A stretch of DNA of 26,697 nt from contig CAJUMT010000020.1 of assembly GCA_910587495.1 (NCBI GenBank), forward strand, positions 1 to 26,697, in the 5' to 3' direction. The stretch is from an uncultured Lachnospiraceae bacterium (lineage in GTDB: Bacteria > Bacillota_A > Clostridia > Lachnospirales > Lachnospiraceae). The translations under genes and the position numbers were made by a program. Positions 1 to 7,181 of the stretch are shown here, in pieces (the first letter of the stretch is position 1; each line of letters starts with the position of its first letter). The notes beneath the pieces were generated by a model. The model was not told the DNA's origin. It was given only the letters and a program-made list of their open reading frames with translations, and did no database searches.

Positions 1-1
1 C

Positions 2-448
2 CGGGCCGCGGTGCTGGCCGGCATGGGGGAGAACCCGGAAGATGTGACGAAGGAAAGCCCCTACGCGCCGTTTTTCGCTATCGTTAGCAGCCCGCAGAGT
101 TATACGACGCCTGCAGGCGCTCAGGTGGCGGCAGAAGACGTGGATCTAGTATCCAGGCTTTTGTTCATGCAGAAGATGCATAAGACATATCCGGGTACCG
201 GAGCCGTCTGTACCGCGGCGGCGATCCGTATCCAGGGCAGCATTCCTTACGAGAAGCTTAATAGGAGCGCGGACAAGGCGCAGGTGGTTCGGATCGGCCA
301 TCCGGCGGGCGTGATGGATGTGGAGAGCGTCTGCCACGCAGAAGGAAACGATATTGTGATGGACAAACTGGCTTTCTACCGTACGGCGAGGAAGATCATG
401 GACGGCATCGTATATGTACCGGAGACGGTATTTCACAGTGGGGACTAA
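2..448 (+). CDS. PrpF-family isomerase, C-terminal part (methylitaconate delta-isomerase-like); 5' end outside window
   Basis: The reading frame is open to the left edge, so this is the last ~148 residues of a longer protein (the family is usually 370-400 aa). The segments DVDLVSRLLFMQ, HKTYPGTGAVCTA and VRIGHPAGVM, then RTARKIMDGIVYVP near the end, are typical of the C-terminal half of PrpF proteins, which move double bonds in unsaturated di- or tricarboxylates without a cofactor. Known members isomerise 2-methylaconitate (PrpF) or 3-methylitaconate to 2,3-dimethylmaleate (Mii, nicotinate fermentation). It ends one base before an aconitase-type large-subunit gene, the partner expected of Mii, so I favour the Mii branch. 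Family assignment is secure; the substrate is inference. Confidence 0.85.
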   Translation, partial: RAAVLAGMGENPEDVTKESPYAPFFAIVSSPQSYTTPAGAQVAAEDVDLVSRLLFMQKMHKTYPGTGAVCTAAAIRIQGSIPYEKLNRSADKAQVVRIGHPAGVMDVESVCHAEGNDIVMDKLAFYRTARKIMDGIVYVPETVFHSGD

Positions 449-449
449 A

Positions 450-1709
450 ATGGGAAAAACGATAGCAGAGAAAATACTGGCGCGGGCGTCCGGGAAGAAG
501 AGCGTGTCCGCCGGCGAGATTGTCTGGGCGGATATTGACAGAGCCATGATGGATGATATCCTGGGTCCCCGTGTAGAGATCGCAAAGAAGATAAAATACC
601 TGGGAGACAAGGTGTGGGATCCGGATAAAGTAGTGATCATTTCGGATCATTATACGCCCCCCGCCAGCGAAAGACAGGCGGAGATTGTTAAATTCACCAG
701 GGACTGGGCGAAAGCCTACGGTATCAACAAGTATTACGAATTTGCCGGACCCTGCCATCAGGTGATGGCGGAGACCGGCAACGTCTTGCCGGGAAGCGTG
801 GTTCTGGGCACGGATTCCCATACCTGCATGGGCGGCGCGCTGGGCGCGTTTGCCAGCGGAGTGGGATCTACCGAGATGCTGGGCGTGCTGGTGACCGGCA
901 AGACCTGGCTTAAGGTGCCCCAGACGATTAAAGTGGAGTGGACGGGCCGGCTGCCAAAAGGCGTGATGGCCAAGGATATCTCTTTGAAAACGATCGGGAC
1001 GATCGGTCATGCCGGAGCCACTTATAAAGCGGTGGAGTACACAGGTGAGACAATCCGCGGCCTGTCCATGGATGAGCGTATGGCGATCACCAATATGGCG
1101 GTGGAGATGGGGGCCAAGGTCGGTCTGATGCCGGTGGACGAAGTGACAATAGATTGGCTGAAAGAGAGAGGCATCCGGGACTACCCGGTCTATGCAAGCG
1201 ATGAAGATGCAGTGTATTGCCGGGAATATACCTTTGACGCGGCGGGGCTTAAGGCGCAGGTCGCCTGCCCCCACGGCGTGGATCAGGTGGCGGATGCGGC
1301 GGATGTAAAAGACACGCCCATTCACCAGGCGTACTTAGGTTCCTGTACAGGCGGGCGGCTTAACGATATCCGGCAGGCAGCCAAGCTTCTAAAAGGAAAG
1401 AAAATAGCCGGAGGGATACGGATGCTGGTATCCCCTGCATCTGCCAATATCTGGAGACAGGCAGACGAGGCGGGATATCTGCGTGTGCTCTCAGATGCGG
1501 GGGCGGTGATCCTGGCGCCGACCTGCGGCGTATGCGTCGGGCTGCACAGTGGACTGATCGCCTCCGGGGAGACGTGTATCTCGTCGAGCAACCGCAATTT
1601 CATCGGGCGCATGGGTAGTAAAGAAGGCAGGATTTATCTTGGGTCTCCGCTTACGGTTGCAGCGAGCGCAGTGACCGGACGGATCACAGACCCGGCGGAA
1701 TTGATGTGA
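450..1709 (+). CDS. Aconitase-family hydro-lyase, large subunit (2,3-dimethylmalate dehydratase / isopropylmalate isomerase type)
   Basis: A 419-aa protein of the LeuC/DmdA/HacA size class, much shorter than full aconitases or AcnD. The [4Fe-4S] ligands are visible: Cys299 in GSCTGGR, and Cys359 and Cys362 in PTCGVC. TDSHTCMGGALGAFA (about residues 120-135) and the late SSSNRNFIGRMGS are family hallmarks. I use ATG450, one base after the upstream stop; an in-frame ATG at 414 would overlap the upstream gene and add a non-homologous tail. The subunit carries the cluster and dehydrates/hydrates a hydroxy-dicarboxylate together with the small subunit encoded next. With a PrpF/Mii-like gene directly upstream, dimethylmalate dehydratase (DmdA) is the best guess; LeuC is the alternative, but no other leucine gene is nearby. 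Confidence 0.88.
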   Translation: MGKTIAEKILARASGKKSVSAGEIVWADIDRAMMDDILGPRVEIAKKIKYLGDKVWDPDKVVIISDHYTPPASERQAEIVKFTRDWAKAYGINKYYEFAGPCHQVMAETGNVLPGSVVLGTDSHTCMGGALGAFASGVGSTEMLGVLVTGKTWLKVPQTIKVEWTGRLPKGVMAKDISLKTIGTIGHAGATYKAVEYTGETIRGLSMDERMAITNMAVEMGAKVGLMPVDEVTIDWLKERGIRDYPVYASDEDAVYCREYTFDAAGLKAQVACPHGVDQVADAADVKDTPIHQAYLGSCTGGRLNDIRQAAKLLKGKKIAGGIRMLVSPASANIWRQADEAGYLRVLSDAGAVILAPTCGVCVGLHSGLIASGETCISSSNRNFIGRMGSKEGRIYLGSPLTVAASAVTGRITDPAELM

Positions 1710-1717
1710 GGAAAAGT

Positions 1718-2218
1718 ATGGAGAAAAGGACGGGCAAGGCCCTTAAATACGGAGACAATATCAACACGGACATTATTTCTCCTCCGCAGTATATGGAGCT
1801 AGGGATCGCGGAGGCTTCCGCTTACGCCATGAGTGCGGTAGATCCGGACTTTGCGAAACGGGTCGATGCCGGAGACATCTTTGTGGCGGAGCAGAACCTT
1901 GGTTCGGGTTCCAGCAGGGAGACGTCCCCTCTGACTTTGAAGTATCTGGGGATCTCCTATGTGGTCGCGAAATCTTTTGCGCGGATTTTTTACCGGAACT
2001 GTATCAATGTGGGCATCCCGGCGCTGGAATGCCCGCAGACAGATCGGATACAGGACGGCGACCGGCTGGCGGTTGACCTTAAAAAGGGGCGGATTGAGAA
2101 TCTGACCAGAAATGAAAGCTACCATTGTGAGACGCTGCCGGGGCATATCCTTAAGATCATCGAGGCCGGAGGGCTGTTTGAATATCTTAAGCGCGGAGCG
2201 GAGCGGAACTTCAAATAG
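1718..2218 (+). CDS. Aconitase-family hydro-lyase, small (swivel) subunit
   Basis: 166 aa, normal for LeuD/DmdB-type swivel subunits. The N-terminus has the family pattern GKALKYGDNINTDIISPPQY, followed by GSGSSRETSPLTLKYLGI, whose Ser/Arg residues contribute to the active site, and then IARIFYRNCINVGIPALE-like sequence (FARIFYRNCINVGIPALE). ATG1718 has a GAGGAAAA ribosome-binding site seven bases away; a GTG at 1706 overlaps the upstream stop but has no good site. It would form a heterodimer with the preceding gene product. The substrate is inferred only from context. Confidence 0.87.
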   Translation: MEKRTGKALKYGDNINTDIISPPQYMELGIAEASAYAMSAVDPDFAKRVDAGDIFVAEQNLGSGSSRETSPLTLKYLGISYVVAKSFARIFYRNCINVGIPALECPQTDRIQDGDRLAVDLKKGRIENLTRNESYHCETLPGHILKIIEAGGLFEYLKRGAERNFK

Positions 2219-2226
2219 GAGGGTAT

Positions 2227-2919
2227 ATGGAATTTACAAGGGAATATGAAAATATGTGCTGTGTCTGCCGGACGAAAGGGAGCGGCCCGGCGCCGATCCC
2301 GCAGGACGGAGGTTATGACCAGGTCAAACAGGTCGATCAGATCAACGGCTTAAGCCACAGCGTCGGGACCTGCGCCATGAAGCAGGGCGCCTGTAAACTG
2401 ACCCTGAATGTAAAAGAAGGGATTATACAGGAGGCGCTGGTGGAGGTCGTCGGATGCTCAGGAATGACACAGTCCGCGCTGATGGCGGCGGAGATCCTTC
2501 CGGGGAAGACGCTTTTGGAAGCGCTGAACACAGATCTGGTCTGCGACGCGATCAATGTGGCGATGAGGGAATATTTCCTGAATATGGCATACGGGCGCAC
2601 GCAGACGGCATTTTCCAAAGGCGGGCTTCCGGTGGGCGCGGCGATGGAAGACCTGGGGGCGGGCGCAAAGACCCAGGTTGGGACAGGATACGGAACCCTT
2701 GAAAAAGGGCCGCGTTATCTGGAAGTGACCGAAGGCTATGTGACCAGGCTGGGCCTGGATGACCAGAAACGTATCATAGGATACGAGTATGTGAATATTG
2801 GAAAGATGATGGCATATATCAGAGAAGGCGAAGACGCAGGCCGGGCGCTGGAGCGCGCGAAAGGCGTATACGGACGGTTTAATGAGGCTGATAGCACCAT
2901 CGATCCAAGAAAGGAGTAG
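2227..2919 (+). CDS. NifU-like iron-sulfur cluster scaffold family protein
   Basis: 230 aa. The middle part reads like the NifU/IscU N-domain: GTCAMKQGACKLTLNV, a short strand, then VVGCSGMTQSALMAAEILPGK, which parallels the GC-x-S.. motif of scaffold proteins. Cysteines 11, 12, 14 (CCxC), 49, 56 and 77 could hold a cluster; the N-terminal CCVC is extra relative to ordinary IscU. The C-terminal third (from about residue 150) has a strand-rich region I do not recognise. An AGGAGGG site precedes ATG2227. The gene lies six bases from the GGGtGRT gene, a pairing common in Clostridia, so a role in supplying or holding an Fe-S cluster for that partner or for the operon's Fe-S enzymes is plausible but unproven. 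Confidence 0.75.
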   Translation: MEFTREYENMCCVCRTKGSGPAPIPQDGGYDQVKQVDQINGLSHSVGTCAMKQGACKLTLNVKEGIIQEALVEVVGCSGMTQSALMAAEILPGKTLLEALNTDLVCDAINVAMREYFLNMAYGRTQTAFSKGGLPVGAAMEDLGAGAKTQVGTGYGTLEKGPRYLEVTEGYVTRLGLDDQKRIIGYEYVNIGKMMAYIREGEDAGRALERAKGVYGRFNEADSTIDPRKE

Positions 2920-2924
2920 GCAGG

Positions 2925-3929
2925 ATGGCAGGCTTTGAGAATTATGAACAGAGAATAGAACAGATCGGGCGTTTTCTGGAAAAATATCAGATCGCGGATC
3001 TTTACGAGGCGAAACGGATCTGTGACGAAAGAGGGATCGACGTCTTCGGGATCGTAAAGGGGATACAGCCGATCTGCTTTGAAGACGCCTGCTGGGCATA
3101 CACGGCAGGGGCAGCAGCGGCGCTAAAAAGCAGTGCCGGGACAGCAAGCGAAATCGCGCTGATCCTGGGCGAAGGGCTGCAGAGCTTTTGCATCCCGGGG
3201 TCGGTATCTGCAGAACGCGCGATCGGTATCGGGCACGGCAGGCTGGCCTCCATGATCCTCTCCGAGGATGTAAAATGTTTCGCTTTCCTCGCCGGGCATG
3301 AGAGCTTCGCGGCGGCAGAGGGGGCGATCGGTATCGCGCGAAGCGCCAATAAGGTGCGCAAAACACCTATAAGGGTGATTTTAAACGGTATGGGTAAGGA
3401 TGCCGCGGATATCATTGCCCGTATTAACGGGTTTACATATGTAGAGACTTCATTTGATTTTGCGGAGGATAAACTGAGGATACTTTCCGAGACCGCCTAC
3501 TCGGATGACGAGAGGGCGAATGTGCGGTGCTTCGGCGCTTTCGAGCCGAGGGAGGGAATCGCGATCATGGAGCATGAAGAGGTGGATGTATCGATCTCCG
3601 GAAATGCCACCCATATGATCCGTTTCCAGCATCCGGTGGCAGGCGCGTATAAAAAATACTGCAATGATAACGGGAAGCCGTATTTTGCCTGTGCGTCCGG
3701 CGGCGGTATCGGAAGGACGCTGAATCCGGACGACACATCCGCGGGTCCGTCTTCCTACGGACAGACGGATCTGATGAGCCGTATGTATGCGGACGCCACT
3801 TTTGCCGGGTCCTCCTCCGTGCCGGCGCATGTGGAGATGATGGGATTTGTCGGCATGGGCAACAACCCAATGGTCGGCGCTACGGTATCGGTGTCCGTAA
3901 AGATTAAGGACATAAAAGCATCCGAGTGA
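2925..3929 (+). CDS. GGGtGRT family protein, function unknown
   Basis: 334 aa. The diagnostic motif is at residues 259-265 as GGGIGRT, after CAS, followed by LNPDDTS; this is the name-giving signature of a family with no established biochemistry. Further conserved-looking blocks are EGLQSFCIPGSVSAERAIGIGHG (about 85-107), FLAGHESFAAAEGAIGIARSA and FVGMGNNPMVGATVSV near the end. It is rich in Gly and Ala with several Cys (including 256), so a cofactor- or cluster-binding enzyme is conceivable. No signal peptide or membrane segment is seen. Ribosome-binding site AAGGAG; start ATG2925 five bases after the scaffold gene. In this operon it stands beside a hydro-lyase and an OYE-type reductase, suggesting an accessory or catalytic role in anaerobic carboxylic-acid metabolism (inference). 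Confidence 0.8.
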   Translation: MAGFENYEQRIEQIGRFLEKYQIADLYEAKRICDERGIDVFGIVKGIQPICFEDACWAYTAGAAAALKSSAGTASEIALILGEGLQSFCIPGSVSAERAIGIGHGRLASMILSEDVKCFAFLAGHESFAAAEGAIGIARSANKVRKTPIRVILNGMGKDAADIIARINGFTYVETSFDFAEDKLRILSETAYSDDERANVRCFGAFEPREGIAIMEHEEVDVSISGNATHMIRFQHPVAGAYKKYCNDNGKPYFACASGGGIGRTLNPDDTSAGPSSYGQTDLMSRMYADATFAGSSSVPAHVEMMGFVGMGNNPMVGATVSVSVKIKDIKASE

Positions 3930-3944
3930 TGGGGGAGCGGATCT

Positions 3945-4421
3945 ATGGATTATAGTGTATTTGAAGCGGAAGAATGGAAGAAAAGGCCGGAGGAATCCGA
4001 GCAGGAGCATATGGAACGCGTCATCGGGGGAGCTCTGGCAGAAAAACCTGGAGGGAAACGATTAGTTAATGATATGTTGGGCGCGAAGCTTATCGGCTGT
4101 GACGCCCAGGAAAAGACGGTGACGCTGGAATTTTGTGTGGAAGCGTGGATGGGCAATCCCAACGGGACGCTGCACGGCGGGCTTCTTGCGACTGCTTCGG
4201 ACATGACCATGGGGATCCTTGCCAGGTATTATAAACAGGCAAGGAACTGCGTGACCGTGCAGATGTCCGTGGATTATCTTAGGACTGTAGGGATTGGGAA
4301 TAAGTTCCGCGTATGCGCCAAAGCGTTAAAGACAGGGCGCAGGGTGCTTTTTATGAGTGCAGAGGTGACGGACGCAGAGTCTTTGAAGGCGGCGGGAGAA
4401 GTGACTGCTGTATTTATGTAA
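3945..4421 (+). CDS. PaaI-type hotdog-fold thioesterase
   Basis: 158 aa, normal for single-domain hotdog thioesterases. The key helix motif NPNGTLHGGLLATASDMTMG (about residues 66-85) matches the PaaI pattern N-x-x-G-x-x-H-G-G and the acidic residue about nine positions on. VQMSVDYLRTVGIG is the matching central strand. Such enzymes hydrolyse acyl-CoA thioesters in the cytoplasm. About 40 extra residues precede the domain and are highly charged. It sits 15 bases after the GGGtGRT gene and 20 bases before the OYE-type reductase, so the pathway probably handles CoA thioesters or relieves dead-end ones; the substrate cannot be read from sequence. Confidence 0.85.
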   Translation: MDYSVFEAEEWKKRPEESEQEHMERVIGGALAEKPGGKRLVNDMLGAKLIGCDAQEKTVTLEFCVEAWMGNPNGTLHGGLLATASDMTMGILARYYKQARNCVTVQMSVDYLRTVGIGNKFRVCAKALKTGRRVLFMSAEVTDAESLKAAGEVTAVFM

Positions 4422-4441
4422 GAGAAGAAAGGATCTTAATA

Positions 4442-6442
4442 ATGAAAAACAGGAAAGAATACAAGCTGGCCGCGCCCCTTCAGATTGGGCGTATGGCCGT
4501 AAAAAACAGGATTATATTTCCTCCTATGAATACAAACCTTACATCGGAGGACGGGTATGTGACGCCGGAGCTGGAAGAGTATTATGTCCGCAGGGCGAAA
4601 GGCGGCGCAGGAATGGTCGTTCTGGAGGCGTCAACGATCGACGCGAATTCCCGCAATCATCCAAGGCAGCCTGTACTCTATGACAGGAAGCATGTGGCCG
4701 GATGGGCGAAACTGGTGGAGCGTCTGCACAGATACGACGTCCGAGTCTCCGTGGAGCTGGTGCATTATGGAAGCGAAGCATCGATTCCTCCCAGGGAATC
4801 TCCCTCCGGAATCACTAAATATAAAGACGAACCGGGAAGCATCCTGACAAAGGAGAGGATACTGGAAATCGAGCGGCAGTTTGCCTACAGTGCGAAACTT
4901 GCGAAGCAGGCGGGGATGGACTGCATTACGCTTCATGCGTGCCACGGCTATCTGCTGGCGGAATTTCTCTCCCCGGCATTTAATCAGCGTACAGATGAAT
5001 ACGGAGGATCTTTTGAGAACCGCTGCAGGTTCCTTTTGGAGACGATCGACCTTTGCCGCAAAGAAGTGGGTCCGGTATTCCCCATTATCGTCCGTTACTG
5101 CGCGGATGAGTTCCTTGTAGGCGGCAGGGGCATGGAAGACAGTGTAAAGCTGGCGAAAGTACTGGAAACACACGGCGTGGACGCGATTGACGTCTCCGCA
5201 GGACAGCCTTCCGCGTATTTGATGACGACGCCTCCTTATTGTTTGCCGCAGGGGAGGAAGATGCTTGTCCCCTATTCCGCCGCGATTAAAAAAGAGGTGA
5301 AGATCCCGGTGTTTACCGCGATCGGCATCCGGGAGCCGGAAGAGGTCGAAGAAATCCTCGCGCAGGGCATGGCGGATATGGTCATATTGGGCAGGCCGCA
5401 GTTGGCAGACCCTGATTATGTGAATAAAGTATTAAGCGGCAAAGGAGATACGATCCGCCATTGTCTTTCCTGCGAATTTTGCCTGGATACGCTGGATGAC
5501 GACCGCCATATCTGCTGCGCGGTCAATCCGGAGACCGGGCGGGAAAAAGAATTTCCGCAGATACAGCAAGCAGATGTAAAGAAACGTGTCGTTGTCGTGG
5601 GCGGAGGCCCTGCAGGCATGGAGGCGGCGAGGGTGTCGAAGCTTCGCGGACATGAAGTGATTCTGTTTGATAAAAACGGTCGCCTGGGCGGGACTTTGAA
5701 CGCGGCAAAGGTACCGCCTCATAAGGATCGGATCGGACGTCTGTCTCAGTGGTATATAAGACAGCTTAAGGATCTTAATGTAGACGTGCGCCTGAATACG
5801 GAAGTGACGGAGGAAAGCCTGGAGAAGCTTAAACCGGATGTGGTGTTCTTGGCGGCAGGCGCGCATTACATAAAAAGGATTCCCGGGAGCGACGGCCCGA
5901 TCGTGATCAATGCGTTCCAGGCATTGACAAAGCCGGAGCAGGTAGGGTGCAAGATTGTCATCGTAGGCGGCGGTTCCGCGGGTGCGGAAGTGGCGGATTA
6001 TTTCTCGGGCGCCGAGATCTCCCTGCGCGTCAGGGGAGCCAGCGAAGTGGGCGGAGAGATAATCTACGACCAGGAGAGGACGGGCGAAGCTACCGACAAA
6101 GATATCACGATCGTGGAGATGCTGCCAAGTATCTGCAGCGATGTGGACGTGTTCTGTAAGGATCTGGTGTTAAAGACGCTGGAAGCAAACGGAGTGAAGA
6201 TGAACCCGGGCTGCCGCGTGGACGAGATCAACGAACAGGGAGTACGCGCATACAACATGGAAAAGCAGCAGGAGCTGTTCTTCCCGGCGGATACCGTGAT
6301 TTTGGCAGGCGGCCTGCGCTGCAATTATGAGAATGAATTTATAAATAAAGATTATAAGGTCATCCGCGTAGGCGACGCGATCCGCGCGGGTAAGATCAAA
6401 GACGCGATCTATACTGCTTACTGCCAGGCGCGCGAGATCTGA
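4442..6442 (+). CDS. Old Yellow Enzyme family flavo-Fe-S oxidoreductase (2,4-dienoyl-CoA reductase / enoate reductase / BaiH-like)
   Basis: 666 aa, the normal length for FMN + [4Fe-4S] + FAD enzymes. The TIM barrel (about 1-340) has PPMNTNLTS at the FMN site and HACHGYLLAEFLSP with NQRTDEYGGSFENR, covering the catalytic Tyr/His region. HCLSCEFC plus a later Cys (CCAVNP) supply the cluster cysteines. VVVGGGPAGMEAAR starts the FAD domain and IVIVGGGSAGAEVADY the NAD(P)H domain. ATG4442 has AGAAAGGA upstream; upstream frame extension overlaps the thioesterase gene and is not used. About 30 residues (524-553) separate the GGGSAGAEVADYF helix from ITIVEML, where relatives usually have only a few. 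It probably reduces an activated C=C bond in the operon's pathway; family is sure, substrate unknown. Confidence 0.9.
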   Translation: MKNRKEYKLAAPLQIGRMAVKNRIIFPPMNTNLTSEDGYVTPELEEYYVRRAKGGAGMVVLEASTIDANSRNHPRQPVLYDRKHVAGWAKLVERLHRYDVRVSVELVHYGSEASIPPRESPSGITKYKDEPGSILTKERILEIERQFAYSAKLAKQAGMDCITLHACHGYLLAEFLSPAFNQRTDEYGGSFENRCRFLLETIDLCRKEVGPVFPIIVRYCADEFLVGGRGMEDSVKLAKVLETHGVDAIDVSAGQPSAYLMTTPPYCLPQGRKMLVPYSAAIKKEVKIPVFTAIGIREPEEVEEILAQGMADMVILGRPQLADPDYVNKVLSGKGDTIRHCLSCEFCLDTLDDDRHICCAVNPETGREKEFPQIQQADVKKRVVVVGGGPAGMEAARVSKLRGHEVILFDKNGRLGGTLNAAKVPPHKDRIGRLSQWYIRQLKDLNVDVRLNTEVTEESLEKLKPDVVFLAAGAHYIKRIPGSDGPIVINAFQALTKPEQVGCKIVIVGGGSAGAEVADYFSGAEISLRVRGASEVGGEIIYDQERTGEATDKDITIVEMLPSICSDVDVFCKDLVLKTLEANGVKMNPGCRVDEINEQGVRAYNMEKQQELFFPADTVILAGGLRCNYENEFINKDYKVIRVGDAIRAGKIKDAIYTAYCQAREI

Positions 6443-6498
6443 TTTCTTTGATGATCAGGCGGACGAACAGGCGGATGTACAATAGAAGCAATGTTCTT

Positions 6499-7062
6499 TC
6501 ATAACCGGCACTTTCTTACCAACACGGGAATCGGCGGATGGTTCGGGCGGTTATAATAAGAAGAAAGTATAACCAGATATTTTTTGGGGTCCAGCTCTTT
6601 TAAATAGCCAAGAAGCGCGTCCCGTTCTTCAAATCCGCTGTCGCCGCCGCTGTAAATACACAGGCTTAGAAGCCCGTCCGGTTTTAGTAAAGACAGGCTT
6701 TGCTCCACGGCGGCAATGCTGGTGGAAGGGCGGGTGGCCAAAGCATGGTCGCCTCCGGGGAGGTAGCCGAAATTAAAGACGATGCAGCTTATGCTGCCTG
6801 CGTCTGCATATTGCTCCATATGGCTGTGGGAATCCAGGATCAGCCGGTAATTATCCGGTACGCCTGCTTCCAACAGCCTTTTTTGCGTATTTTTAAGCGC
6901 TGCTTCCTGGATATCAAAAGCCAGTACCTGCCCCTGGGTTCCCGCCAGGCGGCAGAGAAGTTCTGTGTCGTGCCCGTTGCCCATGGTGGCATCGATACAC
7001 AAATCACCCGGCTTTACCTGCGCCGCGATAAAATGGCGGCACCATTGTGTAATCTGATACAT
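6499..7062 (-). CDS. mnmM: tRNA (mnm5s2U34)-methyltransferase, MnmM/YtqB family
   Basis: 187-aa class I SAM-dependent methyltransferase. The SAM-binding motif is CIDATMGNGHDTELL (about residues 22-36), followed by the acidic strand end VLAFDIQ. The family-specific block is VFNFGYLPGGDH and the C-terminal part ends with SYYNRPNHPPIPVLV. YtqB/MnmM proteins of Gram-positive bacteria are known to methylate nm5(s2)U34 of tRNA, replacing the methyl step of MnmC. The start at 7062 has an ideal AAAGGAGG site. It is monocistronic here, convergent with the OYE gene (56-bp gap, no clear terminator seen) and divergent from ftsW. Confidence 0.87.
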   Translation of the reverse strand: MYQITQWCRHFIAAQVKPGDLCIDATMGNGHDTELLCRLAGTQGQVLAFDIQEAALKNTQKRLLEAGVPDNYRLILDSHSHMEQYADAGSISCIVFNFGYLPGGDHALATRPSTSIAAVEQSLSLLKPDGLLSLCIYSGGDSGFEERDALLGYLKELDPKKYLVILSSYYNRPNHPPIPVLVRKCRL

Positions 7063-7089
7063 GGCTTGATTCCTCCTTTGTTTTTATTT

Positions 7090-7119
7090 ATCATAACACA
7101 AAATGTCTGTCCATAACAA
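7090..7119 (-). promoter_or_regulatory. Predicted promoter of the mnmM-like gene
   Basis: On the minus strand, TTGTTA (7119-7114) and TATGAT (7095-7090) are separated by 18 bp and lie about 28 bp before the start codon. The -35 match is partial (4/6). Its -35 box is only one base from that of the divergent ftsW promoter. Confidence 0.5.
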
Positions 7120-7120
7120 C

Positions 7121-7149
7121 TTGAAACGGAAGTTCCTGTGTGCTATGAT
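7121..7149 (+). promoter_or_regulatory. Predicted sigma-A promoter of the ftsW-ispG-polC operon
   Basis: TTGAAA (7121-7126) and TATGAT (7144-7149) with exactly 17 bp between them, 32 bp before the ftsW ATG. Both boxes match consensus at 5 of 6 positions, so this is a good housekeeping promoter. Confidence 0.7.
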
Positions 7150-7181
7150 GGGTATTATCAGGTAAGGGAAGGGGGGCGCCG

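Noticed and set aside
396..1325. Minus-strand open frame (309 codons) opposite the hydro-lyase large subunit
   Set aside because: Antisense shadow in a GC-rich gene; translation is His/Arg-rich and motif-free.
6443..6498. Terminator between the OYE gene and the convergent mnmM-like gene
   Set aside because: No inverted repeat with a T-run is visible in these 56 bases.
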